Below, piece by piece: positions 1 to 14,100 of a DNA stretch of 64,000 nt. Under the pieces are notes generated by a model, which did no database searches, was not told the origin of the DNA, and was given only the letters and a program-made list of their open reading frames with translations. Position 1 is the first letter of the stretch. Each line of letters opens with the position of its first letter. The DNA comes from Montifringilla adamsi. Its lineage: Eukaryota > Chordata > Aves > Passeriformes > Passeridae. Both the position numbers and the translations under genes were made by a program. Where the stretch lies: NCBI GenBank assembly GCA_017590115.1, contig JAGGNK010013559.1, positions 256,933-320,932 of the forward strand, written 5' to 3'.

Positions 1-1381
1 CACTCAATAAATTAGCACTGACAAGGGAATATTCTGGATGCAGCACTAATCCCCTGTGTGTTAATTGGCTCCAGACTCAGGAGCCTGACAGGGTTCCCAG
101 CAGAGCAGGCACAGGGATTGTCAGTGCCAGCATCTCCGTGGAGTGAAGCACATGCCAAGGTCAATGCCCCTTCTTAAACTTCCCAGATGATGTTTAAAAG
201 GTGGATCCGTGTCTGAATTACAAATATCACCTAAAATAACATAGGAAAAAAGGAATAGAAACTGCAGCTGTTGTGAAGCACCAAAGTAGCTGTGGGGTTT
301 GGGCATGGAGCTTTCTCTTGTTGTAGTCCCTAAAATACCAACTATTGCCTCTCCCAGCTATTTACTGTGTTATGTGCTGTGCTAATTAAACTGAAAATGC
401 TTATCAGGCTGAACTTCAGCGGCCCCTCTCCTCAGGCCTGGTGTCTGCATATCATCACTGCACCTGAGCCCTGCAGTGGGGCCACAGTGACCTTTCTGTG
501 CTGCCCATTTTAAACCCCTTGGCATGGTGGGTGTCTGTTCCAGCACACTCTGATAAGCACAGCCATAAACAGGAGCTGTATTCTGACTGAGCCTGCTGCT
601 GAGTTATTTTCTTTTTAAACTAGATGGTTTGATTTTTTAAAATTTGATCCCATTTAAAAATCTTTTGTTAGGCTAAAATGCAGATTTATGGCACTGTATT
701 AGGAGAAAGGTTGGTTTCTGTGGCTCTGTTGGCTCCGGTATATTTTTTCATCTCTTTCTGTCAGGGGTGAGAAATAAATAGATACAGAATGGAGTGTGAT
801 TACCCCTGAGCAGGGGTCCAGAGCTCACTTCTTGGAGCATTATTTGCCAAAAAGCTGCATGAGAAGGGAGATGAAACTTCTTCCTTTCCCTCAGAGGTAT
901 CAAACTGAAATACAGTCTGCATTTCTGTTCCACTGAAACATGCAGGAGCATCTTCAGCTAAAGAATTCATATATTCAGTGTTGTTTGCAGACACGAGCAT
1001 GAGGCTGGGAGATGAGAGTCCTGGATTGTGCTTGTTTATGGGTTTTATTCACCATGACTCAGAGCAAGGAATTTCATTTATTCCCTCATGTACACACCGA
1101 ATGATTGTTTTTTCTCATGTGTTGGAGTGATACGGTAAAACTGTAAATTGCAGAAGTTCTGAATGAAGATTTAAATGTGTCAAATACTATGTGGGTTAGA
1201 ATGGTTTTGTTAATCCATTAGTACTCCTGGGTTTTGTGGTTGTTAATCCCTACCCTGAATCGCCCTTTGAATCATCCCGACCCTGGATTTATCCTTTAGC
1301 CTGACTGAAGATGTTTAATGGTTCCCCTTCAGAGGAGTGCTCAGGACAGTGTTCTGAACTGTTTCTCTCCCTCACATGTAG

Positions 1382-1466
1382 ATTTGATGTGACAGAGTCC
1401 ATGCTCTGCACAGTAGCCATCCAGCTCCTCACGGGAACGCTGGGGCCCTCGTTCTGGAATTACACG
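1382..1466 (+). CDS. CEPT1: CEPT1 alternative exon A (candidate mutually exclusive partner of exon B)
   Basis: This 85-nt exon has a strong pyrimidine tract and AG acceptor at 1380-1381 and a GTAAAG donor at 1467. It enters in phase 1 (one base, then 28 codons) and ends on a codon boundary, exactly like exon B at 9913-9997. The peptide begins FDVTES and ends GPSFWNYT. It matches the exon B peptide at 10 of 28 positions (DVTE, a central LL, GP.FW), with hydrophobic residues between, so it encodes a different version of the same membrane segment. The clean open frame, matching length and phase, and retained motifs argue against decay. Whether it is used, and in which tissue, cannot be seen here. 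Confidence 0.82.
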
Positions 1467-2099
1467 GTAAAGCCTTTGCTTGGCAGCGCCATGGACGGAG
1501 CAGGGCAGCACCTTTGTCATGCACTGCTCTGTGGAAAGCAGCTTCTTTTTCGTATTTGACACAAGGTGTTTTCATATTTAACACAAGGAGGAAAAATATT
1601 TGAATGAGTAGGAAAAATTTGATTTAACTGGAAACAAATTTTTTGAAAGCATCTTATTTTATTTGAAACCAAAGCAAAACCTGCCTGTTCAACAAAAGTT
1701 TGATTTAAACTTTTCTTTTTATTACAGTTTTGGCTTCACCTAAAAGCCAAGAGGGGCTGTGGAATCGTCTCTAAGTATGGGTGTAGAATAATGTTGTTGG
1801 AACTACTTTTTTAAGAAGCTTCTTTTGTTACTACCATTTCAATACCTTTCCACCAAAAAAAGGAGAATTTCTTGGCTCTTTCAGGGAGCTGTGTCTTGTG
1901 TAATAACTTAAAAAGTCTGGTTAAAAATGTTTGGTTTAAGCTGTGCAGCTTGATCCCTGTGCTTGTAGCTTCATGAAGAAGTAACTTCCTTTCCAGCTTG
2001 TCTTTATTTTTAAAATACTTTTCCTTATGTCTGTACTAAATAAGTCCTTCTCCCCTCTAGTTTGCTTGCCTTAAAAAGGACTTTCTCTTCCTTATTTCA

Positions 2100-2136
<37 letters not shown>

Positions 2137-5100
2137 AATACTTTGTATGTGGGTGAGGTTCCCTCCCAATAAAATGTTATCATTAAAAGTGAATGAATTG
2201 GATTCCTTGAAATATATCATAGATTATGATTATTGTTGATGAATTTTTAGCCTGGACTTTTCCTTGAAATATTTCAGGATATAAGAACAGCTTTTTGATC
2301 TCTTTCTTAGAACTGCATCAGATGTTAAAGAAAAGTGAGGGGTTTTTTTTGATGATTGGTTTGCATAGCCTTTGTTAAACCTGTGTTGATGCTAATTATT
2401 TTCAAATAGTTCTTTTGTTTTTTCAAGTAGCAGCTCAGCAAAATCTCTGCTTTCAGGAGGTTATTTAGGAAGATGAGTTACTGGCTCTGCTTTAGATGCA
2501 GCACCATCAGCAATCTGGTAAATCCTGACGTGTCTCCAGCTGACCTTGGGAGCTGGGTGGCTCTAAAGGGAGTCAGGTGACATGAGTGACTTAATTTTTA
2601 AAATAATTTGTTCATAATCTATGAAAGGCTGGAAATAGTGTCAGGAAATAGTAATTTAGCAAGCAGTAATGCAAAGGAAGGAAGAGCTTAAATCAAGATT
2701 TTAGCCTGTAATATCAACTGACCAAGGAGTCACTTAGGGCGGAAAAAATGATAAAATCACATAGTTCTGAAACCATTCCCTGGTGTGATGGTTGTGGGGT
2801 GGAAATAACTCAAATTGGGTGATGAAAGGAAATTGTTTGAACTGGAGTAGGACAATTTGCCATGGGGTGGAAGAGAGAGGAAGGGCAGGTGCAGAGGACT
2901 GGAGCTGCTGAAGATGTGCAGCTGCAGCCCCCCAGCAAAGGAGGCCTTTGCCATTCCAGGAGATACTGGTGATACTGATTCTACAGCCAGCTGGGGAGTA
3001 GGGTGTCAGGGGCCAGGTGGGGCATTTTCACAGAATCCCATGATGGTTTGGTTTAGAGGGACCTTAAAGCTCATCCCATCCCACCCCCTGCCACGGGTGG
3101 GGGCACCTTCCACTTGCCCAGGTTGCTCCGAGCCCCGGTGTCCAGCATGGCCTTGGACACTTCCAGGCATGGGGCAGCCACAGCTTCTCTAGGCAGCCTG
3201 GGCCAGAGCCTCACCACCTGCACAAGGAGGAACTTCTTCCCAATGTCTCATCTGTCCCTGCCCTCTGGAACTGGGAAAGCACTTCCCCCTTTTCTTGTCC
3301 CTCAGGCTCTTGTAACTGGCTCCTGAGACAGAACCCCAGGTGTTGCCTGTGACAGGTCTCCTCACACACTTCTTTTAACTCAGTTTTAGGCACTGAGTTA
3401 CAGGATAGACTTTTAAATCTATTTAAATTCTTGCATGAGTAATTTCAGATGCCTTCTGGCATCTTTACTTTTAGTCTTAACTCATAGCTAAAGATGCTGC
3501 TGCTTCCAAGTGGTTTACTCAGACACACCAAGCATCAATGACATTTACACACTCAGGTAGAACAGATTTTTAGGTCAGTATTGCACATCTCAGATGGGTA
3601 AGCTACAGAAAATGTGTATTCATACTCTGGCTGTTTCATGTGACAAACATTTGTACTGAGAAAATATAATAATGTAACCTTGTCTTGAAAATTATACAGG
3701 AGCTAGGACAGTATGAAGTGAGTAGCTTCAAATTCTTGCAGCACAGCTAAACCTTGTACTTGCTGGGCAGGAAAGTTTTATGTTCACCAAGGAGGGGAAA
3801 ATGTCTTAAATTGTTAATGAAGTTTACTTATCCCTGTAGCCAATGGGTAATTATTTAGAAGAACCTGAAGGCTTAAAAAGCTGAAAAAAAAATTTTTGGG
3901 AATCAAAATAGGTTTACTCTGTTATTCCCCACATTCACACTTGAAGTGCCAGAGTTTCAGCTCTGCTTCCCGCTTCTTGCAGTTCTGCAGTGTCACCCAG
4001 CACTTCTTGTACTGATGGAATGTCACTTTGGTTTGGAACATTTTGCCTTGGTGATTTTTCAAAGACCAGAATTGGGCTGTATTAATACAGTTTAGCACAA
4101 TGATATAGAGGAATTGCAAATAAGGGTCTTGAGGATGGTTCAGTCTGGAGACTGCTCAGCATTTTGTAGAAAACAGAATGTTAAAATAATAATTCCTGAC
4201 AATATTTGGCCACAGAAGTGATTAGAGGGATGGAAACCTTGTATGAGGAAAGGATGGGAGAGCTGGGGATGTTCAACCTGTAAAAGGGAAGATTCCAGGG
4301 GGACCTTAGAGCCTATTCTTGTGCCTGAAGAGCTGGAAAGGGACTTTGGACAAGGGATGGAGTGCCAGGACAAGGCAGAATGGCTTCCCAGTGCCAGAGA
4401 GCAAGGATAGATGGGATAGTGGGGAGGAATTCCTCCCTGTGAGGGTGGTGAGGCTCTGGCCCAGGTTGCCCAGAGAGGTTGTGGCTGCTCCATCCCTTAA
4501 GTCTGAGGCCAGGTTGGACAGGGCTTGGAGCACCCTGGGATGCTGTGGAAGGTGTCCCTGCCCATGGCAGGGGGTGGAATGGGATGAGCTTTGAGGTTCC
4601 TTCTAACTCAAACCATGCTGGGGTTCTCTGGATCTTCTCATGTGGAAAGACTGTACAAGTTTGAAGACAGGGAAATAATCTGCATTTCAATTTGTCACAA
4701 CGGGGAAAGGAGGATCAATAGAGGAAAACACTGCAGTGTGTGCAGGGGAGTCCATGGATGGCAGTGTCACCACAGAATTGCAGCTGCCCCTGGAAACTGC
4801 AGGAATTCTCCTGTCTTGTGAATTTAGGCAGATAGGGAGTAAGGGTTGAAATGTGCATTTAAAAACTCACAACTTTTATGCTTCTTTGACTTCATTTGAG
4901 TAAAATCCTTGGGTGTTGTGGTTTTCAGGCTGTGGTCACCCCCAGTGCAGTGCTGACATTGCCTGACCCTGTCCCTGCCTTCTACAGTGCTGCTGGTTAT
5001 TATTCTTCCCTAGCATCTCTTTGCTGCAGAATCAGTACTTCTCAGCATTATTGTGAGTGTTCTCCCCAACCTTGCCACTGGATGTTCTGTCTGGGCATTT

Positions 5101-8100
5101 TAGTTTGTCACATATTGAGTCTGGGCTCTTTGCTCTGTTGTCAGCATCAGCTCTTTGTTCTTGTTCTTCGTCTGGATGTTCCTGCCGATCTTAAACCTCA
5201 ATACAGGGTCTTCTGTTTATTTTATAGAAGATGAAAAAGCCCCTGGTTTATTTGAAGAAGAGATTTTTGGAACTTGATTCTTTGTGTCCACTGAACTTGT
5301 ACAATAACTTTCCGTCCATCTGTTGTTGTGTGGGAATGTCTTGGGAAAAGGGTTTGTTTTATTTTTTTCATTTTGTGGGGCTTAATGATCTTCCACACAA
5401 TGCACACAGTGTCAGTGTCTGGGTACTGCTGACATGACTCAGTTGTCAGGAAACATCAGGCAGCAAAGCTGTCAGGTTGTGGGGAAGTGTGGCTCCAGTG
5501 ATGCCTGAAAATAACCCACATAATAAAAATATCCCAGTTCAGAGGCTTTAAGAACCTCTTGCAGAATTCATGCTGCTTGCTCTTCCCATTTGTTTTTTCT
5601 TAGGATTTCCACTGTAGTATTTAAATGAGTAAATAAATACAAACACAAGTTGAAAATAGAATCTTTGAACTGGCTGATTCCCTTCTTGCTTTGAAATGGT
5701 TTTGCTTTCTTACAGCTCTGTGTGTGATACCTGCTTATATGTAATTAAATGTGATTATAGTAATTAAATGAGGCAGTCTGCAGGAACGAAGGCCTTTCCC
5801 TATTTTCTGCTTTTTTCCCCTTATTTTTTTACTATAATTTGATATATGATCCATTGCTCCAAAATTGTGTTTTCCCTTATGTGTACCATGGGAGAGACAC
5901 TTGAATATACAATGGAACTTGATGTAGAATAAAATACAGTACTAATGATGTCCTATCTAAGCAGGAACATTATCACCCTGCTTTGTGAATAAATTCCCCA
6001 TCCACTAAGGCAAGTTGGATGTATTTTCTCTCAAAAAGAAAGGCATTGGTCAGTCTCCCTCTGTAGAAACCTCCCTCATGGGTCCCCCTGATGGGGAGAC
6101 CCCTAAAAAGTTCTGTGCTAGGAATGAGAGACGGATGGGACTCTTGGGTTTTTGGTCTTCAGGTTATTGTTTATTTTTCTCTTATCAGAAGTTCTGTGTG
6201 CCATCTACATCTTAGACTTAGCGTACAAAGAGAAGGCACCAAAAGCCACAAGACACACAGATTCAAGGTCTTTTAAAGCTATTTTGTCTGATTAACTCTT
6301 AGAATGTACTTTATTTCTACCTTTCTACCAATAACTAATTATTTTTCTGTCTATGCAACATCTGCGTTGTGGTTCTTTTTAACCAATCACTCTGTGCTCC
6401 TGACACTGTAGAAAATGGAGTAGATGAAGAACAAGAAGGAGATCAGACAATGCCCAAAATCTTCTATCTTGTCTCCTATCTACCTCCGTACTAAAACCAC
6501 AAAACTCTTAAGGTTTTCACTCTGTGATGAACTTTACTACTATCTATTTCACACACTCATGGATTCCAATTAATCCCGAAGGCTTGGAAGCTTTCTCCAT
6601 GGACAAAGGTTGAAAGCAGTGTTCTCCTGAGGAGCAGGACGTTCCAGGACAGACAGAGAAATACTCCCTGTGCCCTGGGTTCCAACATCCCTCCAAGTGG
6701 AGCAAGTGCTTTACTGCCGCCCTGCTTTTGCCTTTCCATTTATTTGGTACTTCCCAGCTCTACCAGAGTTTAAAAGAACTATGGTGACCTAGGCAATTTA
6801 TGGATTTTTTTGATTGCTAGGTCATTTTACCTGGATACAATGCATAAATTGAAGTTAATCATTTAGGTGTAAGAATGTCCTCTGGATCACCTGATGTGTT
6901 AATGTTTTCCAGGCAGTGTGGATATTGCTTTGCTCACGTCTGTCTTGACAAAACCATTGTTGCTTTGGTTTATAATGGCATTCTTTCTCTTCTTTTTCAT
7001 TTTAGGGGCTGTTTAGGACTTTTATGAAGGCTGGTAGCAATCCACTTGTCTGTCATTCGCATTTATTCCTCCCCTCTCTGGAGCTGCCAAGTCTCACTGG
7101 CTCATTGTTGGATTGTGTGGCTTCCAGGGGCTGAGCGATGCTGTACTTCCCTGCCCTCTCCTCAGGGCTCCCAGCATTCCCAAGGTCACAAAAAAAACCA
7201 CCAGGAAAGCTGATGGGCTGGGAATTGGGACAGGAATTTCTCCTTTTTTGGTTGGATTGTTTTAGCCAAGCCAGTCTCCTGACCCTGCTGATGGCAGGAG
7301 CTGGTGCTGGCATGGGAGAGGAAGTGGGGCTGAGCAAGTGTTTTTGGGGGAAGAAAGTGGTCGGATTTTAAGGAACTTGGGATGACTGCTCCAAGTAGCA
7401 GCATCATCTACAGCAGTATCTGGTTCATGCTGTGGTTGCAGTTATCTTGAATTCAAGTTAAACCCAGAGAGGAACAGTGTGCCCCTTTCACATTTTGTGC
7501 TTCCAGATGTTGTTCCCTTTTGTGGTTCAGCTTTGAGGAGCTGCCTGTGGATTTCTGGATTCTTAGATTTCTATCCAGAGGCCACTTGACATCCTGCAAA
7601 AAAAATTCACTGAATAATGCCAACATCAGGCATGTGCTTTACTGATATCAAGCTTAACATTTTAAGTCATCTGACAGTGGTTTCAATGAGCATGGGATGT
7701 TCCCAGGTCTTTTTCCTCCTTGGGATAGGAATTTATGCTTTCTTTAGGTGTTAGTTTGGTGTTTAGTTTCTCCTCAATAGGTCTTAATGCTTTTGTCTTC
7801 TCTTTTAAGGAGCCATTTGGTATTAAAAATACAGAATATTAAGGTGGAACTGAAGTTATTACTCGTATTTGTTCTACAGTAGGAGATTCTTACTCTAAGT
7901 CAGGGGCAATTTTTTAATAAATATGCCTGGCTTCCTGATGCTGTTTCTGTTTGTTGGAAGGGTAGAGCCCTGGGCAGGGAAGTAAATGTTGTGCCATGGC
8001 TGTGTAAAGATAAAACTTTCCCTAACCTCAATCCAGGCACATGTATTTGTTGGGCTCTCAGTCTTGTGCAAAGGTTTGTCTGGCAGAATAACTTGGGTTT

Positions 8101-11100
8101 CCATACATGACATTGTTTTATTGTGCATAAGATTTCTGCTGCCAAAAGAAACCTGGTTTCCTGTCCGAGGAAAGCTGTAAATTGGAGTTACCTCCGTGAC
8201 TTATTAGTCACTGTTTCTGTGAACTTTCTAGGTTTCTTTCTGTTCTTTAGGAGATTGACAGAAGTAGTGAAATGGGCTAAAACACATTCCTTCGCTCCTG
8301 GAATGGAGCTGCTCCAGTCCTTCTTTGGCTGGACACGCTGAGAACACATTTCCATGCTGACTCCAAGGGCTGGGAGGAAGCAATTTGCATTAAATCAGTT
8401 GGTTTGTGTATCTCTGCTGAGCATTTTTATTTTTTTTCTTGCAAGGTACTTCAGTGGTTCCATTTGTTTGTATCAGGACTGAAAACAGAGATATTTTAGA
8501 ACATTCTTTCCTCAGTGGAAGTCAGTTTTTTCCTCAGCCAGTTGTGATTGCCTTGCGGGGTTGTTATTGAGCAAATTGAATATAGGAGGGCTCTGAAGGT
8601 TATTTCCTGGATGTTCCATCTCCAGGTTTGTGTAGTGGAAAGCAAATTGGCAAAGCAAAGAATCATGGAATGGGTTGGGGTGGGGAGGACCTTAAATCTC
8701 ATCTCATTCCTACCCCTGCCACGGGGGATGTCTGTCATTGGATTTAGGTACAGCCTTGGAATTACCCCTTGTGCATGTGGCTCTGCTGCTGACCAGACTG
8801 GAGATCCTCAAATGAGAGGTTCCACTCCCAAACTGAAACAAAGTCTATGGAGAAACACTGAGCTGATACTAAAATCAATTCCATGGTCTTGTAGCTCATC
8901 TAAGGTAGACAGAGGAAAGCCCACCCCATAATGCTTCTTCCCTGTGCAGGTGATATCAGCAGGGTTTTGTCACAGCAAAGCCTGTGTGTGCAGGAAGGGA
9001 TTTGGAGTCTTTTAGGTAGAACTATCTAATTGGAAATATGGATAAGACAGAAATGTTTCAAACTGACTTGAAGGATTATTTTTGATGTAGCACTTCAGGG
9101 CAAGATACTGTTATGTGGCTATAATATGTAAGTTATATGTAACATACATCTGTATGCATATATATAGGTGTATAGAGTGTGTATGCCTATTTATAACATA
9201 TATAGTGTATATACACCCCATATATATATATCACACCAGCAAGTCCATCCTCTTCATTTCACTTGTATTTTTATATACTCCTATTTCTGACATTCATTTG
9301 TAGACCCGTTTCCCCCTCTTTCTACCTCCAAGACTTTTACATGCTCTTTAAAGCTATAAATTCCCTGTTTTCTCCCTTTCTTCCTGCAGCACATCCTGGC
9401 TCTGCTGGAGCCAGAAGTGGTTTCTCTTCTTGCTGCTACTGCACTATTTCCATTAACCCTTTAGGGATTTGTGTTTCTTTTCAAAGCTTGATGCTATTCA
9501 GAGAATATTCATATTAAGATAGGGTAGGGAATATAATAGGGATTAAAAATAAATTTTTAGAATTTTATCATCTGTACTAAATTCTTTTTTTTTTGGTGGA
9601 CAAGGTTAAAACAGAATGTTTATTTCTGCAGCTGCCACTGGGCAGTGACGAGTTCCAATGTTTCTGGCTGATAAAATGGATTTCTGTTATTGCACTGTGA
9701 AGTAAAACAAAATAATAGTACAACTTTGCTTTTAATTTGAACAATAAAACTAAATACATTTTAGCCTTCTAAATTATTTGCAAGTTTTTCCTCTTTTCCT
9801 CAGCCTTTATACTGTGCATGACAGAGTTGTGCCGCTGAGCTTGCGAATAACTGACTTGAAATTGCTTTGAATAATTTTGCTTTTTTTTTTTTGGCTTTTT
9901 ATACCTAATCAGAATTGATGTGACTGAAGTACAAATCTTCATAATAATCATGCATTTACTGGCAGTGATTGGAGGACCACCTTTTTGGCAATCTCTGGTA
10001 ATTTTGCTCGTGTTCTTATTTTATCCTTTGTAATAATCCTGTGGTCACTGAAGGACTCCTGCACATCTTGAGACAGTTTCACTTCTGCAGGAAGGTTTCA
10101 CTTTTTCTTATAAATGGAAACAGATTTTTGAATTCCGATCCCATGGAAGTAACTGTGGATTCTGTCTGTACCAGAGTCATTAAAACAAGGTTATTTTATA
10201 CCCTGTGCGTGCAGGTAAAAAGCTATCAAACATGAACTTAAACCTTTGGTGAAATCCTGGCCAAAACCTAAATGAATTTCATGCAACAAACAGTGGAGGA
10301 TTATTAAACTGGGAGGAGGATTTGGGGAAACTCTCAGAGAGCAGTTGGGAGCCATCAGTAGATAATTTGGCCTGAATGTGGCTGATGACTTTTGATTTGT
10401 GTAAGGGGACAACCCCCACTTGTCAGGTTTTTCCTTTTAAAAAAGATGATCCTGATTAAATGAGCTGCTGGCATAGCCTGGCTGCAGATCTCTTATTTAC
10501 ATCTATGTCTATATATATATATATCTATATATATGTTGTAGATATGTTGATATAGGCTCACCAGGCTGTATCAGCTGACAGTTTAATAATAATGATAATT
10601 ATAATAATAGGAATACAATAGGAAGTATTACTGAAGCCACATTGAGCTATCAAAATGGCATTTTCCACAGAAAAGCATGTGTGTGCATACATAAATTTAA
10701 AATATATAAGTTTACTGGAAATAAAATCCAAAGCATTGATTTCCTGAAAGATTTTCCTAGTTTTCCTTCCTGGTTATTGATCTTCTCTCTGTATTTGGTA
10801 AATCCAATTCTTAAGGAGAAAGAAATCTTGATTTCAGTAACACCAAGAGATGGTCAAAAGTCCCTGAAAATCTTCACCCCAAATGGATGAATTTCTAATG
10901 TGCTCTATGTAATGGAAGCAATGAACCCACAGTGTGTGGAGAGGATCCCAAATGAGCTAATTGTGGCTATCCTAATTTTGCTGCTTATGCTTTCAGGCTT
11001 AAAACCCTAAAGCCCTTAATTAATTCTATAAACTGCAAAGTAAATACCATATATACGGAATGGGGGTGGGTAGGTCTGATTACAAAATAAAAATTAGGCT

Positions 11101-14100
11101 ACATGTCACCTTATTGGTGCCAAGTTTTCCAGAAATATTAGTGTGGCCAACATCCCCATGCAGCTATAATTTAATATTTTGTGTTATCAAGAGAATTTCT
11201 CAATTCCTGTTCTCAGTTTCCTTTAAAAAAAAAAAAAGGGGGGGGGTACAAAATGCTGCTACAGCAACCTCTGGCACAGTTCAGTCATGTTTATGTGAGC
11301 TTAGAAATGGATCTCTTGTTATTAAATAGCTTAAATAACTCTAAAATGGCCTTTAAAATAACTCTTTTCAGCAAAATCTTGAAATCTGTCAGAAGTTCTG
11401 GGTTGCAGCAGCATTTGCTAAGCAGCTCCCAAAAATATTTAACTGTTTGGGTTGGTGTAACAGAGCATTTCTCCAGAGAACAGCATTAATCAGGTCTCCC
11501 ATGACAATCCTGTTTAATTCAATGAGTGTGATTTTGTGTTCATTTAGAGATAAATGTAGCTTACTGCTTGCAGAGCAAAATAAATCACACAACCCCTTCT
11601 CACCCAGCCCTCTCTAATCCTTTAATACTTGATGTGACTGCAAAATTGGTGGTTCGGTATTTTCTGTTTGCTTCTCTTTGGGAGAAATATGGAGTAGATG
11701 TGGTTGTGTACTCAAACATTCCACTTTTCATGGGAAAAGCAAAACACTCTGAACAGGCAAAATGCAGAGTTGTGAATTTTGGAAATTGTTGCTTTCATTA
11801 CCTTTCTTTTAGTCCGTGTAACTGTGTGTGCCCGTCCTGACTCCCTCCTTTCCACAGTGTAAATTCTCTTCAAAGCCTGTTAAATGCTGCTCCCCGTGCT
11901 CCTCGAGCTGGATAATTCCTGTGGGACGCTGAGTATGGCTCAGCTTGGATCATTTGGGACATGCAAGTAAAGCAAGGAAGCTTAGGGTAACTTGTTAATA
12001 GATTGTATATTTGGAGTTGATTTTCCTGCTTGAAGCAAGAAAAATGCTACAATTGCTGGAGTTTTCTCCCATAGGGTCTGGAATATGAAAAAGCACAAAC
12101 ACTTTGGGAATATGAAGCTGGAATTCAGCCCTCTGGAAGTTGTTCCTTGGGCAGATGTGACTGCTGTATATCTGGACAGCTCCAAACTCCAGCTGGGATC
12201 CAGCCCTGTGAGAAGGACTCCAGGGTCCGAGTTGCCCAGCTGGCTGTGGGATTTGTGGGATTGGTGACAGGAGGAGTTCCTGGAGGAAGCAGGACTCTTA
12301 CATGCTCCCTCCCTGCTGCTTCCATGAGCCCTTAGCTAGGCTCTGCTCTGGCCTATTTCCTCATCAATCCCTATTCCTTCTGTACAAAACTGATGAAATG
12401 TACTCTGGAATCCTGGCAGTAATTTTCCAGCAAAGTATTCCAGACTTGCTTTAATGCCGGCTCTGGCAGCCGCTCCCGACTCCATCTGTTGCCTGCTGCC
12501 ACTTGGTTATTGTCATGCCTGGGCTCTTCCCAAACAAAATCTGGAATCATGGAATGGTTTGGTTTGGAATGAACCTTAAAGCTCATTCAGTCCCACCCCT
12601 TGCCATGGGCAGAGACATCTTCCACTAGACCAGGTTGCTCCAAGCCTTGTCCAACCTGGAATGCTTCTTTCCCAGGGTTTACCTGGATTCTGCAGCTCTC
12701 TGGGCAATTCCATCTGTGATCAGTCTCAGAGGATTGAAAAGAGAACATCATATGCCTGTGAAAGGTGTGACTGGTGGTGCTTCCCTGCATTGCTGACATG
12801 GTTTTGGGAAGTTCTGCCTGCATGTGGCTTTGGATGAAACCCCTGGAATCACCAGGAAGGGCAGAATAATTGCAGGGACTATATGATACATGGAATACCA
12901 CACAGGGAAGCCTTGCAGCTGTCTTCCAGTGTCCTCTGAGTTAAAATTCAGGGGCTGCGGTGCCGCTTTTCAGGAACATTTCCCTCTCTCCCTCCAGTCA
13001 GAGGGAAAAAATAAAAGTAATCTGATATTTGCTTGATTTTGCTGCTTCCCACTTTTGGCTTTGTTGATCCCATTTTGTGCACAGAGAATTTCAGCAGGTG
13101 CTGACTTCTTAATGCACTCCTGGCTTTCCTCTGCCAAATTTCTGTATGTGGCTCATTCTCAATATTTTTTTTATTCAGACATGTTTTGCACTACTGATGC
13201 AGCTGCTCTGGAGGCCAAAAGGAGGGTGTTAAGAACCCAAAATTGGTCAAACTAGGTGTTAAAACAGTGTGCCCTTATCTTATCCTTCCCTGAGCATCCT
13301 TCTCCAGTGTTCTAGTGGTAGCTGGGAGTTCATGGGGTGTTTTTCCCAGCCAATTCCCTTTGCCTTGGGGAAATGTCAACCTTAATGTCTTTTGACTCCT
13401 GTAATGGAGTTTGCTACTGTTTCCTTTTGCTTGTAAAAGTCAATCCTGCCCCCGTTCTTTAAATACCGAAGTTCTGAGGCAGAGGCCAGCGCAGGTACCT
13501 GCTTTTAGATGAGCTTGAGGAGTCCTGAGCCTCTTGACATTAATGGATGATTACAAGTAGTGCTCCAGTCTGGCAATTCAAGCCTTCTCTTTACTTGTCT
13601 TTATTTTTTCTCTACAATCTTGTAGGAAATGCCTTTTTTCTTTTTTTTCTTTTTTTTTTTTTTTTTTTTTTGCCTTAGCAGGGTAGCCTTAGCAAGGGAG
13701 AAATATATTTGAGTGTCATGAAACTGGGCGGGGTTTGGGGAGTGGGCTGAACAAGACATGAAGGGTTAAAGCTCCTCTGCCTCTTAATTGTGCCCTGGAT
13801 AAGATGAAGAGATTCAGTTGTTGAATGGAATAGAAAACTTAGGATCTTCCAGAACTATCTTCAAGCTCTAGTAGGGTTTGGACAAAGCTCTCAGGCACAG
13901 GGTTGGATTGTTGGGCTGTCTGTGGAGGAGCAGGGATTGGACTGGATGTTCCTGATGGGTCCCTTCCAACTCATAATATTCCATGATTTACCTGCTGAAA
14001 GCTACTCTGAGAGTGGAATTAAAGAAAAATAGAAGCAACTTGACCTCCTTTGGCCTTCTGTTCTGGCCGGATTCATTGGGGAGCCAAGCATTTATTCAGT

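Larger units (their letters stand above)
1467..9912 (+). other. CEPT1: CEPT1 intron between alternative exons A and B
   Basis: AT-rich intronic DNA of 8.4 kb. It holds a 30-base T run (2104-2133), CR1 fragments near 3.0, 4.2-4.6 and 8.7 kb, an LTR-like stretch near 6.0-6.75 kb, and AT-rich simple sequence at 9120-9235. No third version of the alternative exon was found. Bases 1-1381 are the preceding intron and show no feature. Confidence 0.7.
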
